A stretch of DNA of 12,507 nt from an uncultured Tissierellia bacterium. GTDB taxonomy: Bacteria; Bacillota; Clostridia; Tissierellales; Peptoniphilaceae. A program made the translations under genes and the position numbers. The notes under the pieces were generated by a model, which was given only the letters and a program-made list of their open reading frames with translations, was not told where the DNA came from and did no database searches. The DNA is taken from contig CABTYV010000038.1 of NCBI GenBank assembly GCA_902489145.1, positions 1 to 12,507 of the forward strand, given 5' to 3'. This document shows positions 6,236-12,507 of this stretch, piece by piece; position 1 is the first letter of the stretch; each line of letters begins with the position of its first letter.

Positions 6236-8645
6236 CAAAATTTAGAATTTTACCCGGCACATAGACCACTTTTACTACTTTTTTGTTGGCCAAATGGCGC
6301 GCAACGCCTGCGTCTGCCTTGGCGCGTTCTTCCACCTCTTCGCGGGAAGCCTCCCTGGGCAGAGAAATATTGCCACGAACCTTCCCGTTGACCTGAACCG
6401 GCATCTCGATGCAGTCGCCCTGGAGCTGGTCCTCTTCGTAATGCGGCCAGCTTCCCTCTTCTGCCAAGGTGCCTGGAAAACCTGCCAGGCTCCAGAGCTC
6501 CTCTGTGATATGGGGTGCTACGGGATTTAAAAGGGTCAAATAAGTCGCCCACTCCTTGCGGGTCATCCGTCCCAGCCTTCGAATCTCGTTGGACAGGCTC
6601 ATCAGCTGAGCAATGGCCGTATTGTACTTGAGATTTTCAAAATCTTCGCTGACCTTTTTGATGGTCTGATGGAAGAGCTGAGCGAGTTCTTTCGAATAGT
6701 CATCTCCTTCTCCCAACAGCTCCTGCATGGACCAGACCCGGTCCAGATATTTTCGGCAGCCCATGACGCCCTGGTCTGTCCAGGAGGCGGCATTGGTGAA
6801 ATCGCCAATAAACATTTCATAGGTGCGCAGGGTATCCGCCCCATACTCACGAACAATTTCATCTGGATTAACGACATTGCCCCGGGACTTGGACATCTTC
6901 TCCCCATTTTCTCCCAAAATCATGCCGTGGGAGGTTCGTTTCAAATAGGGCTCCTTGGTGGTGACCACCCCAATATCGTAAAGGAACTTGTGCCAGAAGC
7001 GGGAGTAGAGAAGGTGGAGGGTCGTATGCTCCATCCCACCGTTATACCAATCAACGGGACCCCAGTAGGCTTCCGCCGCTTTTCCCACTGGCGCCTCGCT
7101 ATTGTGAGGATCCATATAACGGAGATAATACCAGGAGGAGCCTGCCCATTGGGGCATGGTATCCGTCTCCCGTTCAGCTGGTTTCCCGCAAATGGGACAG
7201 GTTGTATGCACAAAGTCCGGCATCTGAGAAAGCGGAGATTCCCCATCGCCCGTCGGCTCGTATTTTTCTACCTCAGGCAGGGTCAGGGGCAGATCCTGCT
7301 CCTCCATCGGCACCCAGCCATGTTCGGGGCAATGAATCATGGGAATGGGCTCTCCCCAATAGCGCTGCCTGGAGAAGACCCAATCCCGCAATTTGTAATT
7401 GACCGTCCCCTGTCCCTTGCCTTCCTGTTCCAGCCACTGGATCATGGCGGGAATAGCCTCCTCCACCGACAGGCCATCTAAAAAGCCGGAATGGATCATC
7501 CTGCCACTTTGGACGTCGGTATAGGCTTCCTGGTCCAGATCCACCTCCTCGCCTTCGACCACCTGCACGATGGGGAGATGGAACTTTTTAGCAAAGGCAT
7601 AATCCCGGCTATCATGGGCCGGCACGGCCATAATCGCGCCGGTTCCATAGGAGGTTAACACATAATCACTGACCCAAATCGGAACCGGATCCCCGGTCAC
7701 GGGATGGATGGCATGGAGCCCCTGAATGGGCACCCCGGTCTTTTCCTTGTTGAGCTCTCCCCGTTCAAAATCAGACTTCATCGCAGCCTGCTGCTGATAG
7801 GCGGCCAGCTCTTCCTGGTTCTCGATTTGATCCCAGGCCGCCTTCAGGAAGGGGTGCTCTGGCGCGAGGACCAAATAGGTGGCGCCAAAGAGGGTGTCCG
7901 GGCGCGTCGTATAGACAAGAAGCCCCTCCTCCTGGCCCGGCACCGCGAAGGAGACATTGGCCCCATGGGAACGGCCAATCCAGTTGATCTGCTGCTGCTT
8001 GATCTGAGGCATATAATCAACGTCCTTCAGATCCTCAATCAGCCGGTCCGCATAGGCGGTAATCTTCAGCATCCACTGGTTTTTCACCCGATGCACCACA
8101 TCGCTGCCGCAGCGCTCACACTTGCCCTGAACCACCTCCTCATTGGAGAGACCCACCTTACAGGACGGGCACCAGTTGATGGGCACTTCCTTCTTATAGG
8201 CCAGCCCCTTTTTGAAGAGCTGAATAAAAATCCATTGAGTCCACCGGTAGTAATCCGGATCAGTCGTTGCAATCTCCCGGTCCCAGTCGAAGGAGAAGCC
8301 GATGGCATGAAGCTGCTTCTTAAAATTTCGGATATTCTCATCCGTTACGATCGCGGGATGGATATGGTTTTTGATCGCATAGTTCTCCGTGGGAAGGCCG
8401 AAGGCATCGAAGCCCATAGGAAAGAGCACCTGATAGCCCTCCATCCGTCTTTTCCGGGACACGATATCCAGCGCCGTGTAGGGCCGGGGATGACCCACAT
8501 GTAAGCCCTGGCCGGAGGGATAAGGAAACTCTACTAATGCATAAAATTTCTTCCCTTCCTTTCCATTTTCCACGTGGAAAACATCCTTCTCCTGCCAATA
8601 GCGCTGCCATTTTTTTTCAATTGCATTGGGATTATAACTATTCAT
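6225..8645 (-). CDS. leuS: Leucyl-tRNA synthetase
   Basis: This 806-residue class I synthetase charges tRNA-Leu. The HIGH-type motif is HVGH at 49-52 in EFPYPSGQGLHVGH, and KMSKS is at 583-587. Two Cys pairs, CPSC (159/162) and CERC (176/179), form the usual zinc knob. The CP1 editing domain shows TTRPDT at 246-251 and GTGAIMAVPAHDSRD at 334-348, including the conserved Asp345 that marks editing of misactivated amino acids. The anticodon-binding and C-terminal domains are complete, ending in GKILNFVVK. Length equals the bacterial family norm. ATG at 8645 has GGGGAGG 6 nt upstream. It lies 14 nt after asnS, whose stop codon adjoins the leuS ribosome site, so the two genes are co-transcribed. 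There is no T-box leader, unlike many Firmicutes leuS genes. Confidence 0.98.
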   Translation of the reverse strand: MNSYNPNAIEKKWQRYWQEKDVFHVENGKEGKKFYALVEFPYPSGQGLHVGHPRPYTALDIVSRKRRMEGYQVLFPMGFDAFGLPTENYAIKNHIHPAIVTDENIRNFKKQLHAIGFSFDWDREIATTDPDYYRWTQWIFIQLFKKGLAYKKEVPINWCPSCKVGLSNEEVVQGKCERCGSDVVHRVKNQWMLKITAYADRLIEDLKDVDYMPQIKQQQINWIGRSHGANVSFAVPGQEEGLLVYTTRPDTLFGATYLVLAPEHPFLKAAWDQIENQEELAAYQQQAAMKSDFERGELNKEKTGVPIQGLHAIHPVTGDPVPIWVSDYVLTSYGTGAIMAVPAHDSRDYAFAKKFHLPIVQVVEGEEVDLDQEAYTDVQSGRMIHSGFLDGLSVEEAIPAMIQWLEQEGKGQGTVNYKLRDWVFSRQRYWGEPIPMIHCPEHGWVPMEEQDLPLTLPEVEKYEPTGDGESPLSQMPDFVHTTCPICGKPAERETDTMPQWAGSSWYYLRYMDPHNSEAPVGKAAEAYWGPVDWYNGGMEHTTLHLLYSRFWHKFLYDIGVVTTKEPYLKRTSHGMILGENGEKMSKSRGNVVNPDEIVREYGADTLRTYEMFIGDFTNAASWTDQGVMGCRKYLDRVWSMQELLGEGDDYSKELAQLFHQTIKKVSEDFENLKYNTAIAQLMSLSNEIRRLGRMTRKEWATYLTLLNPVAPHITEELWSLAGFPGTLAEEGSWPHYEEDQLQGDCIEMPVQVNGKVRGNISLPREASREEVEERAKADAGVARHLANKKVVKVVYVPGKILNFVVK

Positions 8646-8659
8646 TTTTTTCCTCCCCT

Positions 8660-10036
8660 TTAGAGGCTCCCTACCGTCCGGGGATAAGGCAGGACGTCTC
8701 GGATATTGCTCATACCGGATAAATACATGACGAGGCGCTCAAAGCCCAGGCCATAGCCCCCGTGAACACAGCCTCCATAGCGGCGCAGATTGATATACCA
8801 CTGGTAGCCTTCGGGCCGCATGCCTTTTTCCTCCATCAGTTTTTGAAGCTTTTCGGCATCATCCTCCCGCTCGCTTCCTCCAATCAGCTCCCCAATGCCC
8901 GGCACCAGCATATCAAAACAAGCCACGGTTTTTCCATCCGCATTTTGCTTCATATAAAAAGCCTTGATCTCCTTGGGATAATTGGTTAAAAAGAGGGGGC
9001 CGCCCACCACCTGCTCGGTCAGATAGCGCTCATGCTCCGACTGAATATCGCTGCCCCAGTGGACCGGATAGTCGAAGCGATCATTCTCTTTTTCCAGAAT
9101 TTCAATGGCCTCTGTATAGGTCATCCGGGCAAAGGGCCCCTTTTCCACCTGATCCAGCCGATCCGAGAGGCCCGGATCGATCCACTGGGTAAAGAAGGCC
9201 ATTTCTTCCGGAAGCTGCTTTCGCACATGGTGAATCACAAACTTCACCATGGCTTCGGCGTTATCCATCACCTTTTCATTGTCAGCGAAGGCCATTTCTG
9301 GCTCGATCATCCAAAATTCTGCCGCATGACGAGTGGTATTGGACTTCTCCGCCCGGAAGGTCGGCCCAAAAGTATAGACATTGCGGTGACTCATGATAAA
9401 GGGTTCCACCTCCAGCTGGCCGGAAACGGTAAGATGGGCTTCCGTGGAGAAAAAATCCTTTCGGTAATCAACCGCCCCTTCCTCTGTCAATGGCAGCTGG
9501 TCCAAATCCAAGGTGGTGGCCTGGAACATCTCGCCCGCACCTTCTGCATCCGATGCCGTCAGAATCGGCGTGTGGACATAGGTGAAGCCTTCCTGATGAA
9601 AAAACGCATGGATCGCGTAGGCAATTTCAGAGCGCAGCCGAAAAACCGCCATGAAGGTGTTGGTCCGAGAGCGAAGGGAGGGGTATTGGCGCAAAAATTC
9701 AAAGCTCTGCCGCTTATTCTGAAGGGGATAATCCTCCTCGCATGCATCCAGGACCGTGACTGTCTCTGCCGCAAGCTCAAAGGCTTGCTTCGCCTGGGGG
9801 GTCAGGACCAGCTTGCCCTTCACTTCAATCGAAGAAGCGTTGGACAAATGGGCAATCTCCTGGTAATTTTCCAAATTAGAAGGGACCACCACCTGAATCG
9901 GTTTGAAAAAAGATCCATCATTCAGGATCAAAAAACTGACATTTTTCGAAATACGTGATTGCTTCACCCAACCCTGCAGGCAAATTTCCTGGTCCGCATA
10001 GGTCTCTGGATGGCGGAATATCTCCTTCACTAACAT
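8660..10036 (-). CDS. asnS: Asparaginyl-tRNA synthetase
   Basis: This 458-residue class IIb synthetase makes Asn-tRNA-Asn. An N-terminal OB-fold anticodon-binding domain (ICLQGWVKQSRISKNVSFLI) precedes the catalytic core. Motif 2 is FRAEKSNTTRH at about 227-237 followed by EFWMIEPEMAF, then GELIGGSERE at 382-391, and motif 3 is GGYGLGFERL at 436-445. The IEPEMAF and GGSERED segments with the short bacterial C-terminus favour AsnRS over AspRS or LysRS. ATG at 10036 is chosen because AGGAGG lies 5 nt upstream. An ATG nine codons further up lies inside rarA and has no ribosome site. The gap to rarA is 10 nt and to leuS 14 nt, indicating one operon. Confidence 0.97.
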   Translation of the reverse strand: MLVKEIFRHPETYADQEICLQGWVKQSRISKNVSFLILNDGSFFKPIQVVVPSNLENYQEIAHLSNASSIEVKGKLVLTPQAKQAFELAAETVTVLDACEEDYPLQNKRQSFEFLRQYPSLRSRTNTFMAVFRLRSEIAYAIHAFFHQEGFTYVHTPILTASDAEGAGEMFQATTLDLDQLPLTEEGAVDYRKDFFSTEAHLTVSGQLEVEPFIMSHRNVYTFGPTFRAEKSNTTRHAAEFWMIEPEMAFADNEKVMDNAEAMVKFVIHHVRKQLPEEMAFFTQWIDPGLSDRLDQVEKGPFARMTYTEAIEILEKENDRFDYPVHWGSDIQSEHERYLTEQVVGGPLFLTNYPKEIKAFYMKQNADGKTVACFDMLVPGIGELIGGSEREDDAEKLQKLMEEKGMRPEGYQWYINLRRYGGCVHGGYGLGFERLVMYLSGMSNIRDVLPYPRTVGSL

Positions 10037-10046
10037 CCGATCCTCC

Positions 10047-11420
10047 TCACTCCTTTTCGGCATCGATCTTTTTTTCCAGCGCTCTTTCCGATGCCCGCTG
10101 CTCTAATTGCTCCTTCTGCCAGGCTAAGTAGGCCTTTCTTTCGATCTCTTCCCCATGGTCAGTCGGTTGATAAAACTTACCCTCGATTATCTCATCCGGC
10201 AGGTACTTTTGCAAGACAAGCGCCTGAGGATAGTCGTGCGGATAGAGATAGGACGTCCCCCGACCCAGCCGGGCTGCTCCTGCATAATGGGCATCCTTCA
10301 GATGATCGGGGATTTCATCGCTGGGATGATCGCGATAGTAAGCCAGGGCCCGGTCGATCGCCAGATAGGCAGCGTTCGATTTGGGGGCTGTCGCTAGGTA
10401 GGTGGTGGTCTGGGCCAGGAGAATGCGCGCCTCCGGCATACCGATTCTTTGGACGCTGGCCATGCAGGCCTGGGCGAGAACGGATCCCATGGGACAGGCA
10501 TTGCCAATGTCTTCTGCCGCCAAAATCACCAGGCGACGGGCAATAAAGAGCGGATCCTCCCCTCCGGCCAGCATTCGGGCCAAATAATAAATGGCCGCAT
10601 CTGGATCCGAGCCCCGCACCGACTTAATGAAAGCAGAAATCGTATTGTAGTGTTCCTCCTCCCCCTTGTCATAGGAGAGGATTTTTTTCTGGATTGAATC
10701 CCGGATCACCGCCTCGCTGAGGTAAACCACCCCGTCCTTGGCTGGCGTCGAGAGAAAGGCGATCTCTAAAGAATTGAGTAAGATGCGTCCATCCCCCGCG
10801 GCGGCAGCGATTAAGGCCGAACGCGCTTCCGGCGCCAGGACCACCTGCTCCGACCCCAAGCCCTTTTGGGGGTCCGTCAAGGCCCGGTCCAGCATCCGGT
10901 TAAGATCCGCCTCATCTAGGGGATGCAGCTCCACCAGCTGGCAGCGGGATAAGAGCGCTTTATTGACCTCAAAAAAAGGATTCTCCGTGGTCGCCCCGAT
11001 CAAGGTGATGGTGCCATCCTCCACATAGGGCAAGAGGGCGTCCTGCTGGGCCTTGTTAAAGCGATGGATTTCATCGATAAAAAGAATCGTCCGCCGCTGG
11101 TCGAAGCTGATCGCGGTCTTGGCCTCATCGATTACTGCCCTGACCTCCTTCACGCCGGAGCTGACCGCAGAAAGCTTCTGGAAGTTCCGGTTGGTCCACC
11201 TGGCAATGACATAGGCCAGGGTGGTTTTGCCCGTCCCCGGCGGGCCAAAGAGAATCAGAGAAGGCACCCGATCCGCTTCAATGAGACGGCGAAGAGACTT
11301 CCCCGGCCCCAAAAGGGCTTCATGACCAATAAAACCCTCGAGCCGGTCGGGTCGCATACGATCTGCCAGGGGCGCAGTACGTTTAATCTCCTTCTCCCTC
11401 TGCAAGTCAAACAAATCCAT
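10047..11420 (-). CDS. rarA: Replication-associated recombination protein A (AAA+ ATPase RarA/MgsA)
   Basis: This 457-residue AAA+ ATPase is related to clamp loaders and acts at stalled replication forks. Walker A is GPPGTGKT at 59-66, Walker B is LFIDEIH at 113-119, sensor 1 is GATTEN at 142-147, and the arginine finger is likely Arg159 in LLSRC. The C-terminal part holds the MgsA/WRNIP1-type tetramerisation region: YNTISAFIKSVRGSDPDAAI, LARMLAGGEDPLFIARRLVI and AEDIGNA. About 25 charged residues after KAYLAWQ look like a helical or coiled tail. ATG at 11420 has AGGAG 6 nt upstream. The ribosome site follows a hairpin terminator almost at once, so expression probably depends on read-through from ftsZ-nrdR or on a promoter I could not see. 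It heads the rarA-asnS-leuS group. Confidence 0.96.
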   Translation of the reverse strand: MDLFDLQREKEIKRTAPLADRMRPDRLEGFIGHEALLGPGKSLRRLIEADRVPSLILFGPPGTGKTTLAYVIARWTNRNFQKLSAVSSGVKEVRAVIDEAKTAISFDQRRTILFIDEIHRFNKAQQDALLPYVEDGTITLIGATTENPFFEVNKALLSRCQLVELHPLDEADLNRMLDRALTDPQKGLGSEQVVLAPEARSALIAAAAGDGRILLNSLEIAFLSTPAKDGVVYLSEAVIRDSIQKKILSYDKGEEEHYNTISAFIKSVRGSDPDAAIYYLARMLAGGEDPLFIARRLVILAAEDIGNACPMGSVLAQACMASVQRIGMPEARILLAQTTTYLATAPKSNAAYLAIDRALAYYRDHPSDEIPDHLKDAHYAGAARLGRGTSYLYPHDYPQALVLQKYLPDEIIEGKFYQPTDHGEEIERKAYLAWQKEQLEQRASERALEKKIDAEKE

Positions 11421-11435
11421 CCTGGTCTCCTATTC

Positions 11436-11464
11436 AAAAAAAAGAGCGCCTGGCGCTCTTTTTT
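11436..11464 (-). terminator. Intrinsic terminator after nrdR
   Basis: On the minus strand six A residues, GAGCGCC, A, GGCGCTC and eight T residues form a strong GC stem with a canonical T run. Because both flanks are A/T tracts, it can also terminate on the plus strand. It starts about 5 nt after the nrdR stop codon, closing the ftsZ-nrdR transcript. Its T run ends only 15 nt before the rarA start codon. Confidence 0.9.
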
Positions 11465-11469
11465 GATCC

Positions 11470-11937
11470 CTATTCCTGGCTTTCTTCCTCGTCCTTTAAT
11501 GATTCCAGCTCATCGTAAAATTTCTCCACATCTTCAAATTCACGATAAACGGAAGCAAAACGCACATAAGCTACCTTATCAATTTTCTTTAACTGGCTCA
11601 TGACCAAATCGCCGATATAGGCCGAGCTCACTTCCTTTTGGTTGAGATGGTTCAGAGCCATCTCAATCTCATCCGCCGCCCGCTCCAGACGCTCCACCGC
11701 AATGGGGCGCTTTTCGCAGGAGCGAATCATCCCATTGAGAAGCTTCGATCGAGAAAAGGGCTCACGGTTTTTATCCTTTTTCACCACGACGATGGCCTGA
11801 TCCTCAAAGCGCTCATAGGTGGTAAAGCGCTTATGACAGGAAAGACAAACTCTACGGCGTCGGATAGCCTCGTTGTCCTCCGTCGGCCTGGAGTCAATGA
11901 CCTTCGTGTCCAAAAAAGAACAGAAAGGGCACTTCAT
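11470..11937 (-). CDS. nrdR: Transcriptional repressor NrdR
   Basis: NrdR senses ATP/dATP and represses ribonucleotide reductase genes. The 155-residue protein begins with the zinc ribbon MKCPFC (Cys3, Cys6) and CLSCHKRF (Cys31, Cys34), with DSRPTEDNEAIRRRRVC between them. This is followed by the ATP-cone domain, residues about 49-139: VVVKKDKNREPFSRSKLLNG, then AYIGDLVMSQLKKIDKVAYVRFASVYREF. A short acidic tail follows. Length is typical. The ATG at 11937 lies 1 nt after the ftsZ stop, and only a weak ribosome site (GAGAAAG) precedes it, so its translation is probably coupled to ftsZ. No NrdR box or ribonucleotide reductase gene is visible in the window. Confidence 0.97.
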   Translation of the reverse strand: MKCPFCSFLDTKVIDSRPTEDNEAIRRRRVCLSCHKRFTTYERFEDQAIVVVKKDKNREPFSRSKLLNGMIRSCEKRPIAVERLERAADEIEMALNHLNQKEVSSAYIGDLVMSQLKKIDKVAYVRFASVYREFEDVEKFYDELESLKDEEESQE

Positions 11938-11938
11938 A

Positions 11939-12507
11939 TTACCGATACTTTCTCAAGAAATCCGGAATGTCCAAGCCGTCATCGTCCTGATCGGGCTTTT
12001 TCGCAGCAGCAGACGGACTGGGATCGCTCTTTTTGCCGGAATCGTGCTTGTTTTCATTCAGCTGCTTGGCATCAAAGCCGGTCGCAATAACCGTAATCTT
12101 CAAATCATCCCCCAGGCTCTCATCGGTGCCTGCCCCGAAGATGATGTTGGCGTCGGTATCCACCGCTTCGCGGATCAGCTCCGCCGCCTCATTTACCTCA
12201 AAGAGGCCGATGTCAGCTGCCGTGACATTGACCAACACCGCCTTGGCGCCATCGATGGAGGTCTCCAGAAGTGGGCTCTTGACCGCTGCCTTGGCTGCAT
12301 TGACCGCCCGGTTTTCACCGGAGGCGACCCCGATCCCCATATGGGCAATCCCCTGATTTTTCATAATGGACTGCACGTCAGCAAAATCCAGGTTGATCAT
12401 ATTGGGGACAGCGATCAAGTCTGAGATGCCCTTGATCCCGTTCATCAGCACCTGATCGGCCATAGCAAAGGCTTCCTTCATCGTGGTCCGCCGCTCAGCG
12501 ATTTGTA
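11939..12507 (-). CDS. ftsZ: Cell division protein FtsZ, C-terminal part (5' end outside window)
   Basis: The frame enters from the right edge and gives the last 188 or so residues of FtsZ, the tubulin-like GTPase that forms the division ring. The sequence begins QIAERRTTMKEAFAMADQVL and continues with GISDLIAVPNMINLDFADV, AHMGIGVASGENRAVNAAKAA, SPLLETSIDGAKAVLVNVTA and ANIIFGAGTDESLGDDLKIT. These cover the end of the GTPase domain and the C-terminal polymerisation domain. A short Lys/Asp/Ser-rich linker of about 35 residues leads to the terminal peptide LDIPDFLRKYR, the conserved docking site for FtsA, SepF and other partners. The apparent ATG at 12481 is an internal Met. The GTP-binding half is not in the window. 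Confidence 0.97.
   Translation of the reverse strand, partial: QIAERRTTMKEAFAMADQVLMNGIKGISDLIAVPNMINLDFADVQSIMKNQGIAHMGIGVASGENRAVNAAKAAVKSPLLETSIDGAKAVLVNVTAADIGLFEVNEAAELIREAVDTDANIIFGAGTDESLGDDLKITVIATGFDAKQLNENKHDSGKKSDPSPSAAAKKPDQDDDGLDIPDFLRKYR

Noticed and set aside
6669..8504. Two plus-strand open frames of about 270 codons opposite leuS
   Set aside because: Both are antisense to conserved LeuRS sequence, without motifs or ribosome sites that would support them.
9032..9958. Plus-strand open frame of 308 codons opposite asnS
   Set aside because: Antisense to the AsnRS catalytic core and without recognisable protein features.
10037..10063. Upstream ATG adding nine residues to AsnRS
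   Set aside because: It has no ribosome site, lies within rarA, and the ATG at 10036 has an ideal AGGAGG.
1..12507. Mobile element, phage, defence system or CRISPR in the window
   Set aside because: All space is filled by recognisable housekeeping genes in one direction. I found no transposase, integrase, repeat array or unexplained long gene.

Overview
The window reads as a housekeeping stretch of a Bacillota (Firmicutes) chromosome, most likely a clostridial-type anaerobe of medium GC. IreB, a DUF1292/YrzB protein, RNase J and an IscR-like Rrf2 regulator, together with strong AGGAGG ribosome sites, support this. The species cannot be named from the sequence. Twelve genes, two of them cut by the window edges, are all on the minus strand. 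Coding is almost continuous and no non-coding stretch exceeds about 91 bases. I see no mobile element, CRISPR array, tRNA or rRNA.

In transcription order (right to left): the 3' part of ftsZ, 1 nt, nrdR, a strong hairpin terminator, rarA, 10 nt, asnS, 14 nt, leuS, 38 nt holding an inverted repeat, an rrf2-family regulator, then 91 nt with a 30-bp palindromic terminator and an extended -10 promoter inside an 11-bp inverted repeat. Next come alaS, 10 nt, ireB, 89 nt with two small hairpins, ruvX, a 4-nt overlap, a DUF1292 gene, a 38-nt overlap, RNase J, a 17-nt overlap, and the first 20 codons of a U32-family peptidase gene at the left edge.

The functions are cell division (FtsZ), control of ribonucleotide reductase (NrdR), replication-fork maintenance (RarA), three aminoacyl-tRNA synthetases (Asn, Leu, Ala), Fe-S or redox-sensing regulation (Rrf2), control of a PASTA-type Ser/Thr kinase (IreB), rRNA or DNA processing (RuvX/YqgF) and mRNA/rRNA decay (RNase J). 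The order rarA - Rrf2 - alaS - ireB - ruvX - DUF1292 - U32 matches the Bacillus subtilis rarA-cymR ... alaS-yrzL-yrrK-yrzB ... yrrN/yrrO region as I recall it. Here asnS-leuS and RNase J are inserted, and iscS and mnmA are absent between the regulator and alaS.

I did not find an undescribed system. The points most worth checking are regulatory: the inverted repeat over the alaS promoter, the terminator directly before the rarA ribosome site, a cysteine-rich Rrf2 protein without Fe-S assembly genes beside it, and the long basic N-terminal tail of RNase J.
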